A stretch of DNA of 64,000 nucleotides from Heterocephalus glaber (GCF_000247695.1 NW_004624795.1:3213307-3277306), one strand, 5' to 3'; shown: positions 52,091 to 63,628, numbered from the stretch's first letter. The notes: generated by a model not told the origin, from the letters alone. Made by a program: numbers and translations.

Positions 52091-52361
52091 TAATCATGCT
52101 TAGTGCTGTGAAGGAATAAAAATAATGCTAATATAGAAAATAATGATGGGGCATAGAGTCAGTGACCTCTCCTCTAAAGAGGTGATCTGGCTAGAGAACC
52201 TGGGCATCTTTAGCACCAAGATGATCTTTAAAGCCTAGAGAATGAGTGGACTCACCTGAGGATAGTATGTGTTGAGAGAAGGGGACTCAAGATAGAGCCC
52301 TGAGAAATGCCTCAGTTGGGCAGATAGAGGAGGTGGAGGAACAGAGTAGAAAGCAGCCAGG

Positions 52362-52510
52362 CAGCTGAGTATGGTGGCACATGCCTGTAATCCCAGCACT
52401 CAGGAGGCTGAGGCAGGAGGATGGCCATGAGTTCAAGGTCATCCTGGGCTACATAGTGCATTCAAGACCAGCCTGGACTATATAGCAAGACCCTGTCTCA
52501 AAAAACAATA
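52362..52510 (+). repeat. B1 SINE with internal duplication
   Basis: 'agctgagtatggtggcacat' to 'gcaagaccctgtctcaaaaa', both duplicated segments present. Confidence 0.93.
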
Positions 52511-52902
52511 AACAAAACAAAGAAACAAAAATCATGAAAACAGCCAATGAGATAGGAAGAAAATCAGCAGTGTGGTGTAACTGGATTCAAGAAAGAAGGG
52601 TATTTGTGAGGGACAGGGTGTGGTCAGCTATGTTGAATGTGGCTAAGGAATCAAGCAAGTTGAGGACAAAAATGTGGGGTGGTTTGGGCCACATAACTTG
52701 CTAGTGTCCTTGCCAAAAGTGGTTTCTGTGGAGTGACAGGGAAGGAAACCAAATTTAAGTGGTTAAAGCGGAAATGGGAATAGAAGTAGAAGTTTTGAAA
52801 ATAGACCTTTTTTTAGAAGTTTATCTATAAGGTGAAGAAATTGATGGAGTTGTTACTGGAGGGAAAAGTAGATTGAGGGTTTTTTGAAAAAATGTATTTT
52901 AG

Positions 52903-52968
52903 TTACACCGCCTGCCTTGAAAGCACAAGGACCCAAGTTCGATCCCCAGTACCAAAAAAACCCCCAAA
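52903..52968 (+). repeat. 5'-truncated ID SINE
   Basis: Begins near 'taccgcctgccttgaaagca'-like sequence ('caccgcctgccttgaaagca'). 'aaatgtatttta' at 52890-52901 and 'aaacgtatttta' at 52969-52980 flank it. Confidence 0.88.
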
Positions 52969-53149
52969 AAACGTATTTTATGTTTTTTATATATTTTTGT
53001 TTTCTCTGAATAAGCGATATTTATACTATCTGTAGTCTAAGTTTATTGAAAAAAATCAAAATTAAAATAGATTTTGGAGTCCCAATTCTCAGGGAGGTTT
53101 GGGAATTAGCTACGTCATTGAAAATATTTTCATATTTAGTTAGCACATG

Positions 53150-54050
53150 ACCCTTCCATTAAGTCAGTTACTATAACAAAATACCAGAGGCAGGATATTT
53201 ATGGAAAGAGGTTGATCTGGGTGTGGTGGTACAGGAGGATCCCTAGGACTTGAAGGCCAGCCTAGGCTACATATATAGTGAATTCAAAGCTAACCTGAAC
53301 TATAAAGAGAGACCCTGTCTCAAAAACTAAACAAACAAGAAAAAAGAGGGTTTGTTTTTGTTTTTTGTTTCTGCAGCACTGGGGATTGAACCCAGGGCCT
53401 AAGCCATTCTAGGCAAGCATTTTACCATGCAGTACACACCAAGCCCTTCTTTAATTTATTTGAAACAGGGTTTTGCTAAGTTGCCAGGCTGGGCTCACAC
53501 TTGGCACCCTCGTGCCTCAGCCTTCTAAGAAGCTAGGAATACAGGCGTGTACCACCACACCTGGCAAGAGGTTTCCTGAGCTTACCGTTTTGGAGGCTCA
53601 CAGGCCAAGCCTAGGTGCCCCACTGATGTATTCTCTGGGGAGCGTGGTGGAGACACATCATGGCAGCAGGAAGGGCTCCTATCTCAGACCAGGAGGCAGA
53701 AGGAAGTAAGAGACCAGGCTAGCTCTAAAAAAAATTTAAACAAGTATTTTTTGGTTCCGGGGATCGAACTCAGGACCTTGCACTTGCAAAGCAGGCAGCG
53801 GAACCACTGAGCTAAATCCCCAGCTCTAAACAAATATTTTTATAACCCTCTCAAGCACTGCAGAGGGCCATATGAGAACCACTTTAATCTCTTCTCAAGG
53901 CAGCGCCCTCAGTGACCCGAGGAGCGTCCACAAGCCTCTCCCTCTCCAAGGTACCCTCACCTCAGTCCCTCCACCCTGAGGACCAAGCTTCCAGCACCCT
54001 GGGTGGGGAGGATGGCAGTATTCAGGCCACATCCAAAGCACAGCAGCATG
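53150..54050 (+). repeat. Same 'acaaaataccaga' repeat, split by three SINEs
   Basis: Outer parts: 53155-53214 ('ataacaaaataccagaggca'), 53570-53736 ('gagacacatcatggcagcag') and 53842-54050 ('ggaccaagcttccagcaccc'). Inside: B1 plus 53215-53340, B1-dID minus 53350-53567, ID minus 53752-53826 (duplication 'taaacaa.tattttt' at 53737-53751 and 53827-53841). Confidence 0.7.
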
Positions 54051-54396
54051 GACGGCAGTGTCCTCACTGTGAGGACTTCTGTATGGACCCCATGTGGTGG
54101 ACCCTTCATGTGGATATAAGGAAGATTCTATAGTAGAACCACAAGAAACCCTTGCTTTTCTGTGTTCTTTTCAAAAGTGGGAAGATGCTGCTGTAATTGC
54201 ATTTCATAGGTTTAGGATTTTAGATATGAGTTGTGTTCAATAGACTTAAAAAATTTAAGAATAGCGTACAATAAAGTACATGTCTATGTCCATACCTTAC
54301 TCTATTTTTTAACCTATATACAACCTTCCAGATCAAGATAATGACCACTTACATCACCTCAGAAGGTTTCCTTGTACCTATTTACAGTTTTGCTTT

Positions 54397-54676
54397 GTTT
54401 TTTTTGGTAGCGGGGATTGAACTCTGGTCCTTCCACTTGTGAGGCAGTTGGTGGAACCACTGAGCTAAATCCCTGGCCTCCTACAGTTATTTTTATATGG
54501 ATTTGTTTATTCATTTTGCAGTTCTGGGGATTGAACCTAGGGCTTTGCTCATCTTCAGTGACTTTCTATTTTGTTTTGAGACAGAGTCTTGATAAGTTTA
54601 TTGGGCTGGTCTTGAACTCATGATCCTTCTGCCTCAGCCTCCCAAGTAGTTGGGAGCCCATGTAAAGCACGATGGC
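54397..54676 (-). repeat. ID SINE and B1-dID dimer
   Basis: ID at 54397-54481 ('ggtagcggggattgaactct'), then B1-dID at 54510-54676 ('agttctggggattgaaccta', B1 half 'gagacagagtcttgataag'). Confidence 0.82.
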
Positions 54677-54689
54677 CAGCAATCATTTA

Positions 54690-55875
54690 TAACTAGTAGC
54701 CCCTCTTTCTCTCAGTTAAATGCTGTTCAGGCTTCTGTCATCATAGATTAGTTTCCATGTTCTTGAATTCCGTATCAGTGGAATTATACAGTGTGTGTTT
54801 TTATTGTGTGTCTGGCTTCTTTTCCTTAATTGATTTTTGAGTTCTATCCGTGTTGTTATATTTGCTAGTAGTTTAATTTCTTTCATTGTTGAATAGTGTA
54901 AAAACACCACAACTTATTTATCAATGCCTAATGAACATCTGATCATTTTTTGTGTGTGGCTGTGTTCTGAACATCCTTGTATCTTTCGGTGGACATACAC
55001 AGTTATGCCTCTTGAGCTAGCACGTGTGGCCTGGAACACAGATGTATGTTCAGCTTTGATACATCCTGCCAAATGGTTTCGGAAGTGGTTGCATCGGTCT
55101 GGTTGGACGTCCCCATACCCGTGTCTGAGAGCTCCATTGTTCCACGTCTTGCTAACCCATGCTATTGTCAGTCTTTCAAATTTTAGCCCATCTATGGGTG
55201 GGTGCTCAGTAGTGTTTTATTGTGGTTTTAATTTGTATTTTCCTGATTAGTAATGATGCTCAGTACCTTTTTTATTAGCCATTTGGGTATCCTCTTTCCT
55301 GAAATACCTAAAGTCTTCTGGTCATTTGAAGGATTTTGTTGTTTTGGTTGATTATCTTTTTCTTATTGATTTTGTAGGCTATTAAAAAATACATATATTT
55401 TGAAAACATGTACTTTGTCAGAAATAAATATTTTCTCCCAGATTATAACTTGATTATTAGCTATTTGGTGAATAGAGATCCTAATTTTTTGGGGGGGGAC
55501 TGGGGATCAAACTCAGGACCTTGCACTTGTGAGGCAGGCGGCAGAACCACTGAGCTAATTCCCTGGCCCTAGAATTCCTAATTTTTTAAAAAAATTTTTC
55601 GATACTGGGGATCAAACTCGGGACCTCACGCTTTCGAGGCAGGCGGCAGAGCCACTGAGCTAAATCCCCAGCCCTTTAGAATTCCTAATTTTAATGAAGA
55701 CCAATTTATCAATTATTTTTCTTTTGTGATTGAGTGTTCTCTGTGTCATGTTTAAGAAACATTTGCCTACTCCACGAAAATATTCTCCTGTCTTCCTATA
55801 GAACTTTGGTCATTTACATTTTTACTTTTAGGTCTATTATATTCTTTCAATTACAGATTCTGTTTTGGGCCTTAG
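54690..55875 (-). repeat. Old L1 ORF2 region with two ID copies
   Basis: Antisense L1 text such as 'cattgttgaatagtgtaaaa', 'catttgggtatcctctttcc' and 'gaccaatttatcaattattt'. Frames are broken. ID copies at 55489-55569 and 55586-55676. Confidence 0.8.
55489..55676 (-). repeat. Pair of ID SINEs at one target site
   Basis: ID 55489-55569 and ID 55586-55676. Target copies at 55473-55488 ('tagagatcctaatttt'), 55570-55585 and 55677-55692 (both 'tagaattcctaatttt'). Confidence 0.9.
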
Positions 55876-55877
55876 TT

Positions 55878-56133
55878 ATTTTATTTATTTATTTATTTAT
55901 TTTTGGTACCAGGGATCGAACTCGGGACCTTGTGCTTGCGAGACAGATGGCAGAACCACTGAGCTAAATCCCTGGCCCTATTTTATTTATTTTTTTGAGA
56001 CAGGGTTTTGCTCTGTAGTTCAGCCTAGCCTTGAACTCACTATGTAGCCCAGGCTGGCCCCAAACTTGTGGTGATCCTCCTGACAGCCTCCCAAGTGCTG
56101 GGCTCACAGGCATGCACTACCACACCCAGCTCA
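55878..56133 (-). repeat. ID SINE at the tail of a B1
   Basis: ID at 55878-55978 with (ATTT)n tail; B1 with internal duplication at about 55990-56133. Confidence 0.87.
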
Positions 56134-56436
56134 GGCTTTAGTTGTTTTATAACAAAAGCTAGGCACTTCACAGTTATAAAATGAAAATCTTAATTTGAAT
56201 ATGTTGGATTCAACCATTTTAGCACATTTTCTTTTAAGTAGCGCTGACATGAAATGCTCCTTTTTCTCTGTATATGTTCATTTAATGGCATATGGTATCC
56301 AGGGTAAAATAGGATAACGTTTGGGTAACTTTAGGTTAACTGACTTCTCATGGAAAATAACCCTAGCCATTAGCTGGGTTTCAGAGATGGAGAAGGAAGA
56401 ACTCTGTGGTTACAGAAATTACTCTCACTTGAAAGA

Positions 56437-56890
56437 ATGCTTTTTGATGAAGATTGAACTCAGGTCTCTCAGCCCTCACATTGAGCTACATCCTTAGCCA
56501 CTTTTTATTTTTGGGGGGGGGGGCTGGGGATCGAACTCAGGACCTTGTGCTTGCAAGGCGGGCAGCAGAACCACTGAGCTAAATCTCTGGCCCAGCCATT
56601 TAAAAATTTTTTATTTTGAGACAGGCTCTTTGTAAGTTGCTAAGTTGCCCAGGCTGGACTCAAACTTTTTTTTTTTTTGGTACCGGGGATCAAACTCGGG
56701 TCCTTGCACTTGCGAGGCAGGCAACGTAACTTTTTTTTTTTTTTGTACCAGGGATTGAATTTGGGTCCTTGTGCTTGCACAGCAGGCAGTGAAACCACTG
56801 AGCTAAATCCCCGGCTGGGCTCCAAGTTTTGGTCCTCTTGCCTCAGCCTCCCAGAGTGCTGTGATTGCAGGTGTGTGCCACCATGCCTAT
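56437..56890 (-). repeat. B1-dID dimer with three ID insertions
   Basis: Outer ID half at 56437-56500, B1 half at 56605-56666 plus 56815-56890. Inserted IDs at about 56505-56592, 56667-56729 (incomplete) and 56732-56814. 'ggctggactc' before and 'ggctgggctc' after the last two mark the target. Confidence 0.85.
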
Positions 56891-57023
56891 TGGTTGTTGT
56901 TTTATTTTTCAAATCTTCCTTCCCCCACAAACAGCAACAATACAGTTATAGACAATTAAGGTATTTGAGATTAATTTAACCTAAAGTCTCTTCTAGTTCT
57001 AGCCTCCCAAAATCTATAATCTT

Positions 57024-57177
57024 CTGGGTGTGGTGGTGCATGCCTGTGTTCCCAGTACTTAGGGGCTGAGGCAGGAGGATCGCTTTGAGACTGAGGCCAC
57101 CCTGGGCTTCATACTGAGTTCAAGGCCAGGCTGAACACATAGCAAGACTCTGTGTCAAATAACAAACAAACATAAAT
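57024..57177 (+). repeat. B1 SINE with internal duplication
   Basis: Perfect 15-bp target duplication 'aaaatctataatctt' at 57009-57023 and 57178-57192 defines both ends. Confidence 0.95.
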
Positions 57178-57220
57178 AAAATCTATAATCTTTATAGGAG
57201 ATATTTAAAGGCATAATTTT

Positions 57221-57303
57221 TTTTTTTGGTACCGGGGATCGAACTCGGGTCCTTGCACTTGCACAGCAGTCAGCAAAACCACTGAGCTAAATCCCTGGCC
57301 CAA
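57221..57303 (-). repeat. ID SINE
   Basis: 'ggtaccggggatcgaactcg' to 'actgagctaaatccctggcc'. 'ggcataattt' and 'ggtataattt' flank it. Confidence 0.93.
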
Positions 57304-57564
57304 AAGGTATAATTTAAATTATCTGAAACAACGGGGAATTCAAGGGAGGAATCTTTTGCTGTTCCTTAATATGTCACTAATATTGTGCCCTTGGACAATT
57401 ACTTGAATTCATATTTTTTGTCATTCTTTCTGTCTTAGCTCTTGTCTGAATAATAGGGAAAATTCTAAGTTTAGGAGAGAAATTTCATTGCACTACTGGG
57501 CTGAGTGGTCAGTGCTGCATTAATTTTCTCTCTCTCTTTGGTCTCTCCCACTCTCCCCCTCCCT

Positions 57565-57730
57565 GTACTGAGAATCGAACCTAAGGAACACTTAGCCATG
57601 CCTAGTCCTTTTAGTTTTGCTTTTGAGTCAGGATCCCACTAGGTTTCCCAGTCTGCCTCAAACTTGTTGAGCCTCCTGCCTCAGCCTCCAGAGTAGCTGG
57701 GATTTCAAATGTGAGCCACCATGCCCGGCT
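57565..57730 (-). repeat. B1-dID dimer, old
   Basis: ID remnant 'gtactgagaatcgaacctaa', B1 'gagtcaggatcccactaggt' to 'agccaccatgcccggct'. Confidence 0.8.
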
Positions 57731-57871
57731 TGAGGGCACATTCTTGAAGGACCAAGTGCAAACAAAAACAGGTCAACAAGACAGCCCTTGGTGTGGCCAA
57801 GGAACTATCCTCTGTGTTCCCAGAAGTTAAATGAAAAGTGGACATTTCAGGAATTTGAGTTCAACTGCTTC

Positions 57872-57954
57872 TATTTTTTTGGTACCGGGGATTGAACTCA
57901 GGACCTTGCGCTTGCCAGGCAGGCACAGTGCGACTTAGCTGTATCCCCAGCCCT
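57872..57954 (-). repeat. ID SINE
   Basis: Target copies 'tgagttcaactgctt' (57856-57870) and 'tgagttcagctgctt' (57955-57969). Confidence 0.93.
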
Positions 57955-57969
57955 GAGTTCAGCTGCTTT

Positions 57970-58339
57970 TAAGGGAGAAGGGTTTTGTTTTTTAACCATG
58001 AGAATTTCCTGGAATGGAAAGGAGTCGGTTTAGTATTGTTAGAAGTGTTGAGCAGAGATTTTACAGTAAGGGAAGAGTAAGGAAATGTAGCATCAGAGGA
58101 AGGGGTGGTAAGCTAGTTAACACACCTACTCCAATTCTAACAGTCTCGCGTCCTTAGTTAGAGGGATCCATTTCCTCTTACAGAACTCGTCTTGTGGTAG
58201 TAGAATTCTAGGAATGGTTGTATGTGGTGGTGGTAAAGAGAACTGTCAAAAGGATTTTCAGATATAGCAGCTAAGATTTCTTGGCCCATTTATAGTCCCA
58301 GTATGAATGCTGTAATTGTCCATTTCCAAAGATTTAGTT
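57970..58339. other. Unique intron sequence
   Basis: Nothing recognised. Confidence 0.5.
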
Positions 58340-58354
58340 GAAAGTGGACATTTT

Positions 58355-58437
58355 TGGGGGGGGGGTACTGGGGATCGAACTCAGGTCCTTGGACTTGTGC
58401 AGCAGGTGGTGAAACCACTGAGCTAAATCCCTGGCCC
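58355..58437 (-). repeat. ID SINE
   Basis: Perfect duplication 'gaaagtggacatttt' at 58340-58354 and 58438-58452. The tail is T followed by G10. Confidence 0.94.
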
Positions 58438-58608
58438 GAAAGTGGACATTTTATATTTGAGAAACTTTAAAAACAAAAGACACTCAGGGATAAGGAGTCA
58501 GTCTGCTGTGACGAAGATAAAAAAGAATAACATCATTCAGAGACAGCTTTCTGGCACCTTTTGGGCTCGAGTGCCCTGGCAGCTGACAAATTCAGCACAA
58601 GATTCTTT

Positions 58609-59741
58609 TTTTAAAAATTATATGTATTTATTGGTACATTTCAGGTATATATTTACATTTATCATTGGGTGCTTGTACCTGTACATGATGTATCTTGGTT
58701 CTTATTTTTTTCCCCTTTAACTGTGTGCCCTTCACCCCCCCACCCTGCCATATTTACATGGACTTTGTTTCCATTTTTTTTTCTTTTCTCATAATTTTTC
58801 CTTTCCCTTCTTCCCTTTCCCCTTCCCCTCCCACCACCCCTACACCTTTGGACTTTTTCCTATTTCAAATCATCAATTATTCCTTTTAATCATCTTAATC
58901 CTTATTTACACATTCAGTTTCTCACACTAGAGAAACTATTTGGTATTTACACATGTGTGTCCTATTTATTTCACTTAAGAGTTTAGCCTCAATATGCATC
59001 CATTTAGCTATAAATGCCTCTAGTTTCTCGTTCTTTATGGCTGAGTATTACTCCATTTTATAAAAAAACCACATCTTCTTCATCCAGTTTCCAGTTGATG
59101 GGCACTTGGGCTGTTTCCAAGCTTTAGCTATTACAAACTGTGCCGCTATAAACATGGGTGCACATATGTCGCTGTGGTATGATTCTGTTAATTCTTTGGG
59201 GAAGATACCCAGCAGGGGAATAGCTGGGTCAAATGGGACCTCTAGTCCTAGTTCTTTGAGTTATCTCCATACTGATTTCCACAGTGGTTGCACCAGTCTG
59301 CACTCCCACCAACAATGGAGAAGGGTTCCTTTCTCCCTACACCCCTGCCAGCATTTGTTATTGGTTGATTTCTTGATAGCAGCCATTCTTTCTGGGGTGA
59401 GGTGGAATCTCAGCATTGTTTTCATCTGCATCTCTCAAATCACCAGTGATGTTGAACATTTTTTCATATATTTATTTGCTGCTTTTACTTCCTTGTCTGA
59501 GAAATGCCTGTTCATTTCGGATGCCCATTTTTGAATTGGGTCTTTGAATTTGGGGGTTCTGATTTTTTTCAATTCTTTATATATTCTAGATAGTAGACCT
59601 TTGAAGTACAGCTGCTAAAAATTTCTTGCCACATTGTAGGTTGTCTCTTAGCTCTCTTGGTAGTTTCTCTTGCAGTGCAGAAGCTTTTTAATATGATGAG
59701 ATCCCAGTTGATTCTTTGTGCTAGCAACCGTGCTACTGAAG
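58609..59741 (-). mobile_element. Young L1, 5'-truncated, perfect 19-bp duplication
   Basis: 3' UTR and C-terminal part of ORF2 in reverse. 'attcagcacaagattcttt' is at 58590-58608 and 59742-59760, identical. Closely similar to the copies at 18722 and 33780. ORF2 is interrupted, so it is not autonomous. Confidence 0.95.
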
Positions 59742-59771
59742 ATTCAGCACAAGATTCTTTCAAAAATTTGT

Positions 59772-59862
59772 TTGTTTGTTTATTTTTTGGTACCAGGAAT
59801 CAAACTCGGGTCCTTGTGCTTGCGGGGCAGGTGGTGGTACCACTGAGCTACATCCCCAGCTC
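59772..59862 (-). repeat. ID SINE
   Basis: 'ggtaccaggaatcaaactcg' to 'actgagctacatccccagc', with a T-rich (GTTT)n tail. Confidence 0.9.
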
Positions 59863-59869
59863 TCTTTCT

Positions 59870-61260
59870 AAAATTTGACATCTTGGTCTTTAGCATCTAC
59901 CCTTCCTTCTGGGAAATTAGACCAGCAAGTGGAAATCTGATCTCTGAAACTAAGAGAATTTTAAAAAACAAAAGAAAGAAAGAAACTAAGAGAACTTTAT
60001 TTTCTAGTATTCTTAATGGAATGATAATTGTTTAATAGTGTTATAAAGACAAATTTATAACCAATTGAGTAAAAACATGGTTACAAATTGTGTTGCCAGT
60101 GTAAGCATTTGATTTGGTTCACAAATTAATTCATATTAGAGCTAAGGGTAAAACAGTCACATGTGAGCTTTGTGACATCTGTTAACCAGACTCCTGCCAT
60201 TTCCAAGTTTAAAATTTGTTTGTAATTTGCCCCTTTCATTTTGCAGCACATGAGATTGCTAGAATCTGAGAAAAAGCTTGACATCCTAAAAATTCTAACA
60301 AGTGAATTTTAAAATGTCATCTCTGTCAGTGAAAAGAGAATCTAAAGGGATAAAAAAAAATCTGAAATTTTCACCTGTCAGTGGGAAAGTGATGAAGGCT
60401 TGTTTTCCATAGGAATAGAAAACAACTTGAGATTGCTAGTAATGTGGAGAAAACCTCACCATAGTAGAATGCTATGTGAAGCTACAGAAGAAATAAGCTT
60501 TAACATTTCCTGTCTACTGCATCTGTCAGTGAGCTCAGTAATAGCACAATTATGTCCTTGACAGGATTTGGTATTTAAAAGGTAAGGTCAAAATAAACCT
60601 CGTCTTCAAACAAACAAACAAACAAACAAGCAAGCAACCAAGCAAAGAGGTGTGGTGTTCATGGAAAGCACTTATGATTTAATTAAAGTTTGAAGCCTAT
60701 TGTAAGAAGGGCAGAAAGGGTAAATGATATGAAAAAGTGTCTAGGATGTTCTGCCAGGTTACAGTTTTGGCTTTTGAATGGGATAAGAAAATGGTTTTAT
60801 CTAATGTTACCTAGAAATCCCAATGAAAACATCATGTTAAGTATGAATTTGTACGCATACATGTAAGTACATTTTTTTTTTCATGTAAGTACATTTAAAA
60901 ATATTTTATTTGAATGTTTGGCAACACTTGGTAGATTTTTTTCACCCTCTATAAAGTCACATTAATTTTTCCACCACTGAAATTTGTAAAGTGCTTTGTG
61001 TGAAAGATGCTATCTTTGATTATTACATTAATGAAAACCACAACTTTTTCCTGAAATTCCAACTGCAGGGTTTTCAAAATCATGATAGAATGGGTTATTG
61101 TTTCCTGGTGTGATTTAAAAAATTTTTTTGGATTGATACTTAAGTTTTATTTTAAAAGTTCAGTAAGATTAAAGTAAAGTTTGATTTTCTTCTTCTGATC
61201 CAGGGTTGTTGGGTTTTATTTTGTTTTGCTTTAGTTTTTACTCTCTAGTTTCTGGTTTAT
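59870..61260. other. Repeat-poor intron sequence
   Basis: Only a (CAAA)n at 60607-60632 and a doubled 'catgtaagtacattt' near 60860-60897. No exon recognised. Confidence 0.5.
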
Positions 61261-61264
61261 TCTA

Positions 61265-61640
61265 CTTAATTTTTACTAATATTATTTTAATGGACAAATC
61301 ACAATGATATACGTCTGTGAGGTACAATATGTTTTGATCTATGTATGCAATGTGGACTGATTAAATCAAGCTAATTACATATTTGTTACCTCACTTATTC
61401 ATTTATTTTATTTTGGGGGCTGCCGGGGATTGAACTCAGGACCTTGCGCTTGCAAGGCAGGTGTGGTGCCACTGAGCAAAATCCCCGGCCTTCACTTACT
61501 TATTCTTGTGGTAAGACATTTGAGTTTACTTTTTAGCAATTCTGAAATATATTAACTATAGTCACCTTGCTGTACAATAGATCTCAAAACCCTTTTCCTC
61601 CTGATGAACTGAACTTCGGGCCTTTGGCTGGCATCTTCCC
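61265..61640 (-). repeat. Old L1M 3' UTR with ID inside
   Basis: 'gatctatgtatgcaatgtgg', 'ctatagtcaccttgctgtac' and 'aatagatctcaaaacc' are L1M 3' UTR text. ID (minus) at about 61412-61492. Confidence 0.8.
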
Positions 61641-61799
61641 AGCCACCCTGACCCCAGTGTCTGGAGGCTGCTACTCTCTCTGCTTCTGAGTTTGAGTCTT
61701 AGAATATGCGCAGAAGTGAGGGCAGGCAGTGTTTGCCTCTTCCACCTGCTGTAGTCAATTAACCTAATGCCCCCAGGTTCCTCTGTGTTGTCACAAATG

Positions 61800-61990
61800 G
61801 CAAGGCTTCCGCTTTTGAAAGGCTGACTGGTATTCCATGGTGCACATTTACCACGTTGTCTTTATCCTTTCATCTGCTGGTGGATGCTTAGGCTGATTCC
61901 GCACCATGGCCCCTGTGAATAAAGCTCTACGGCACAGTTAGTTGTTCGTGTTTGTTTTCCATAGCTTTGCAGTGGTTTCCCAAGCAGCAC
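61800..61990 (-). repeat. Old L1 ORF2 fragment
   Basis: 'ggtattccatggtgcacatt', 'ctttcatctgctggtggatg' and 'gtgaataaagctctacgg' are antisense L1 ORF2. Confidence 0.8.
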
Positions 61991-62019
61991 TGAGAGATTC
62001 TACAACTGCCGGCAGTGCT

Positions 62020-62610
62020 CTTCAGCAGAACTTTCTGCAATGATGATTTGTTTTGTTTGTTTTTGTGGTACTAAGGGTTGAACCGAGGGCCTTTGCACTG
62101 TACTACATCCTCAGCATTTTTTCAAATCTTATTTTGAGACAGGGTCTTACTAAGCCATTATGTTGCCCAGGCTGGGCTTGAACTTGCGATCCTCCTGCCT
62201 CAGCCTCCCAGAGCACTGAGATTACAGGTGTGCACCACCAGGCCAAGCTGGAAATATTCTTTATATGCACCGTACAATTTAAAGGCCACTAGAATTCTCC
62301 TGAGTTCTTAAAATGTGGCTGGCGTGACTGAGAGACAAAACTTTAAATTTTAAGTAATTGCAATATAAATGTAAAAGCTGCATGTAGCCAGTGTCTACTG
62401 CATTGGAAGTGTAGTGTTAGTAGCAGATCTGCAGCAGGCTGTGCACATTTTTTCTGTAAAGGACCAGACAGTGACTGTTTTAGGCTTTGGAAGTCGCATA
62501 GCTTCTGTGGCAAGGACAACCCTGTTGTTGTGGTACAGAAGCAGCCGCAGACAGTGTGTGAGTGAAACGTTCCAATAAAACTTTATTGATAGACACTGAA
62601 ATTATATAAT
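62020..62610. repeat. Two hAT-like DNA transposon remnants, one split by B1-dID
   Basis: First remnant: 'agcagaactttctgcaatga' (about 62024-62046) and 62247-62415 ('cttaaaatgtggctggcgtg'), separated by a B1-dID (minus) at 62047-62246. Second: about 62434-62610 ('tttttctgtaaaggaccaga', 'cgttccaataaaactttatt'). Both resemble MER-type Charlie elements; subfamily not asserted. Confidence 0.65.
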
Positions 62611-62668
62611 TTTACAATGTCATGAGATAGTATTCTGATTATTTCCAACCATTTAAAAATGTAAAAAT

Positions 62669-62812
62669 CCAGCCGGGTGTGGTGGCACATGCCTGAAATC
62701 CTAGCACTCAGCGGGCTGAGGCAGGAGGATCGCTGCAAGTTTGAGGCCAGCTTGGGCTACATAGTGAGTTCAAGGCCAGTCTGAGCTACAAAATGAGACC
62801 CTGTCTAAAAAA
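62669..62812 (+). repeat. B1 SINE with internal duplication
   Basis: 'agccgggtgtggtggcacat' to 'atgagaccctgtctaaaaaa', near consensus. Confidence 0.94.
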
Positions 62813-62920
62813 GGGGGGGGGGGATTTAGCTCAGTTGTTCCGCAGCCTGCCTCACAAGCGCAAGGTCCTGAGTTCATTCTCCAGTACCAAAAAAAAAAGA
62901 AAGAAAGAAAGAAAAAAAAG
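62813..62920 (+). repeat. ID SINE with (GAAA)n tail
   Basis: Directly joined to the preceding B1: G9 then 'atttagctcagttgttccgc' to 'cattctccagtacc' and A-rich tail. Confidence 0.9.
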
Positions 62921-63128
62921 GTAAAAAACCATTCTTAGCTCACAGGGTGTCCACAAGCAGGCAGCTAAGCCATAGAGTGTCCGGAGGGACCCAGGTGGGG
63001 ACATCGAAACGTATGCATCCAACAAGGGTCTATTGAGTACCCAGCAGGAGTGGGTGCTATTGGGAGGGTGGAAGACCCAAGACAGACCCGCTGGTTGCAC
63101 AGAGCTTCCATTTGGGCGGGGAGAGATA

Positions 63129-63218
63129 TTTTTTTTCTTTTTCTGTTACCGGGGTTCGAACTCGGGTCTTTGCACTTGCGTAGCAGGCGACGGAACTACT
63201 GAGCTAAATCTTCGGCCC
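63129..63218 (-). repeat. ID SINE
   Basis: 'ttaccggggttcgaactcgg' to 'actgagctaaatcttcggcc'. 'gagagat' flanks both sides. Confidence 0.91.
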
Positions 63219-63245
63219 AAGAGAGATTTTTAAAAAGCAATGGAG

Positions 63246-63325
63246 GGCAGGGAATTTAGCTCAGTGGTTCTGCTGCCTGCCTCGCAAGTGCAAGATCCCA
63301 AGTTCAATCCCCAGTACCAAAAAAA
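63246..63325 (+). repeat. ID SINE
   Basis: Perfect duplication 'aaaaagcaatggag' at 63232-63245 and 63326-63339. Confidence 0.94.
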
Positions 63326-63628
63326 AAAAAGCAATGGAGATGATAAAGACATTTTATGAAGAGAAGTAAAGCAAAGTAGAAAGAGAGAGAGGGACCTTGG
63401 AGGTGACTCTCGGGTAGAACACATAGGATACATAGGACAGAGGAGCCGGGTGAAACTTGGACAATGTGACTTCAGACCAGACCCCTGAATGAAGACAGGA
63501 AGTGATGGGGGTGCTGTAGGCAGAGGGAGGGCAAATTCAAAGGCCCTGAGGCAAGTACACGCTCTACCTATTCAAGTAACAGGAGGGGTGTAGAAAATCA
63601 AGATTTTTTTTGTTGAAATATAAATCTT

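Noticed and set aside
59106..59534. 142-aa plus-strand frame
   Set aside because: Antisense to the L1 ORF2 remnant at 58609-59741.
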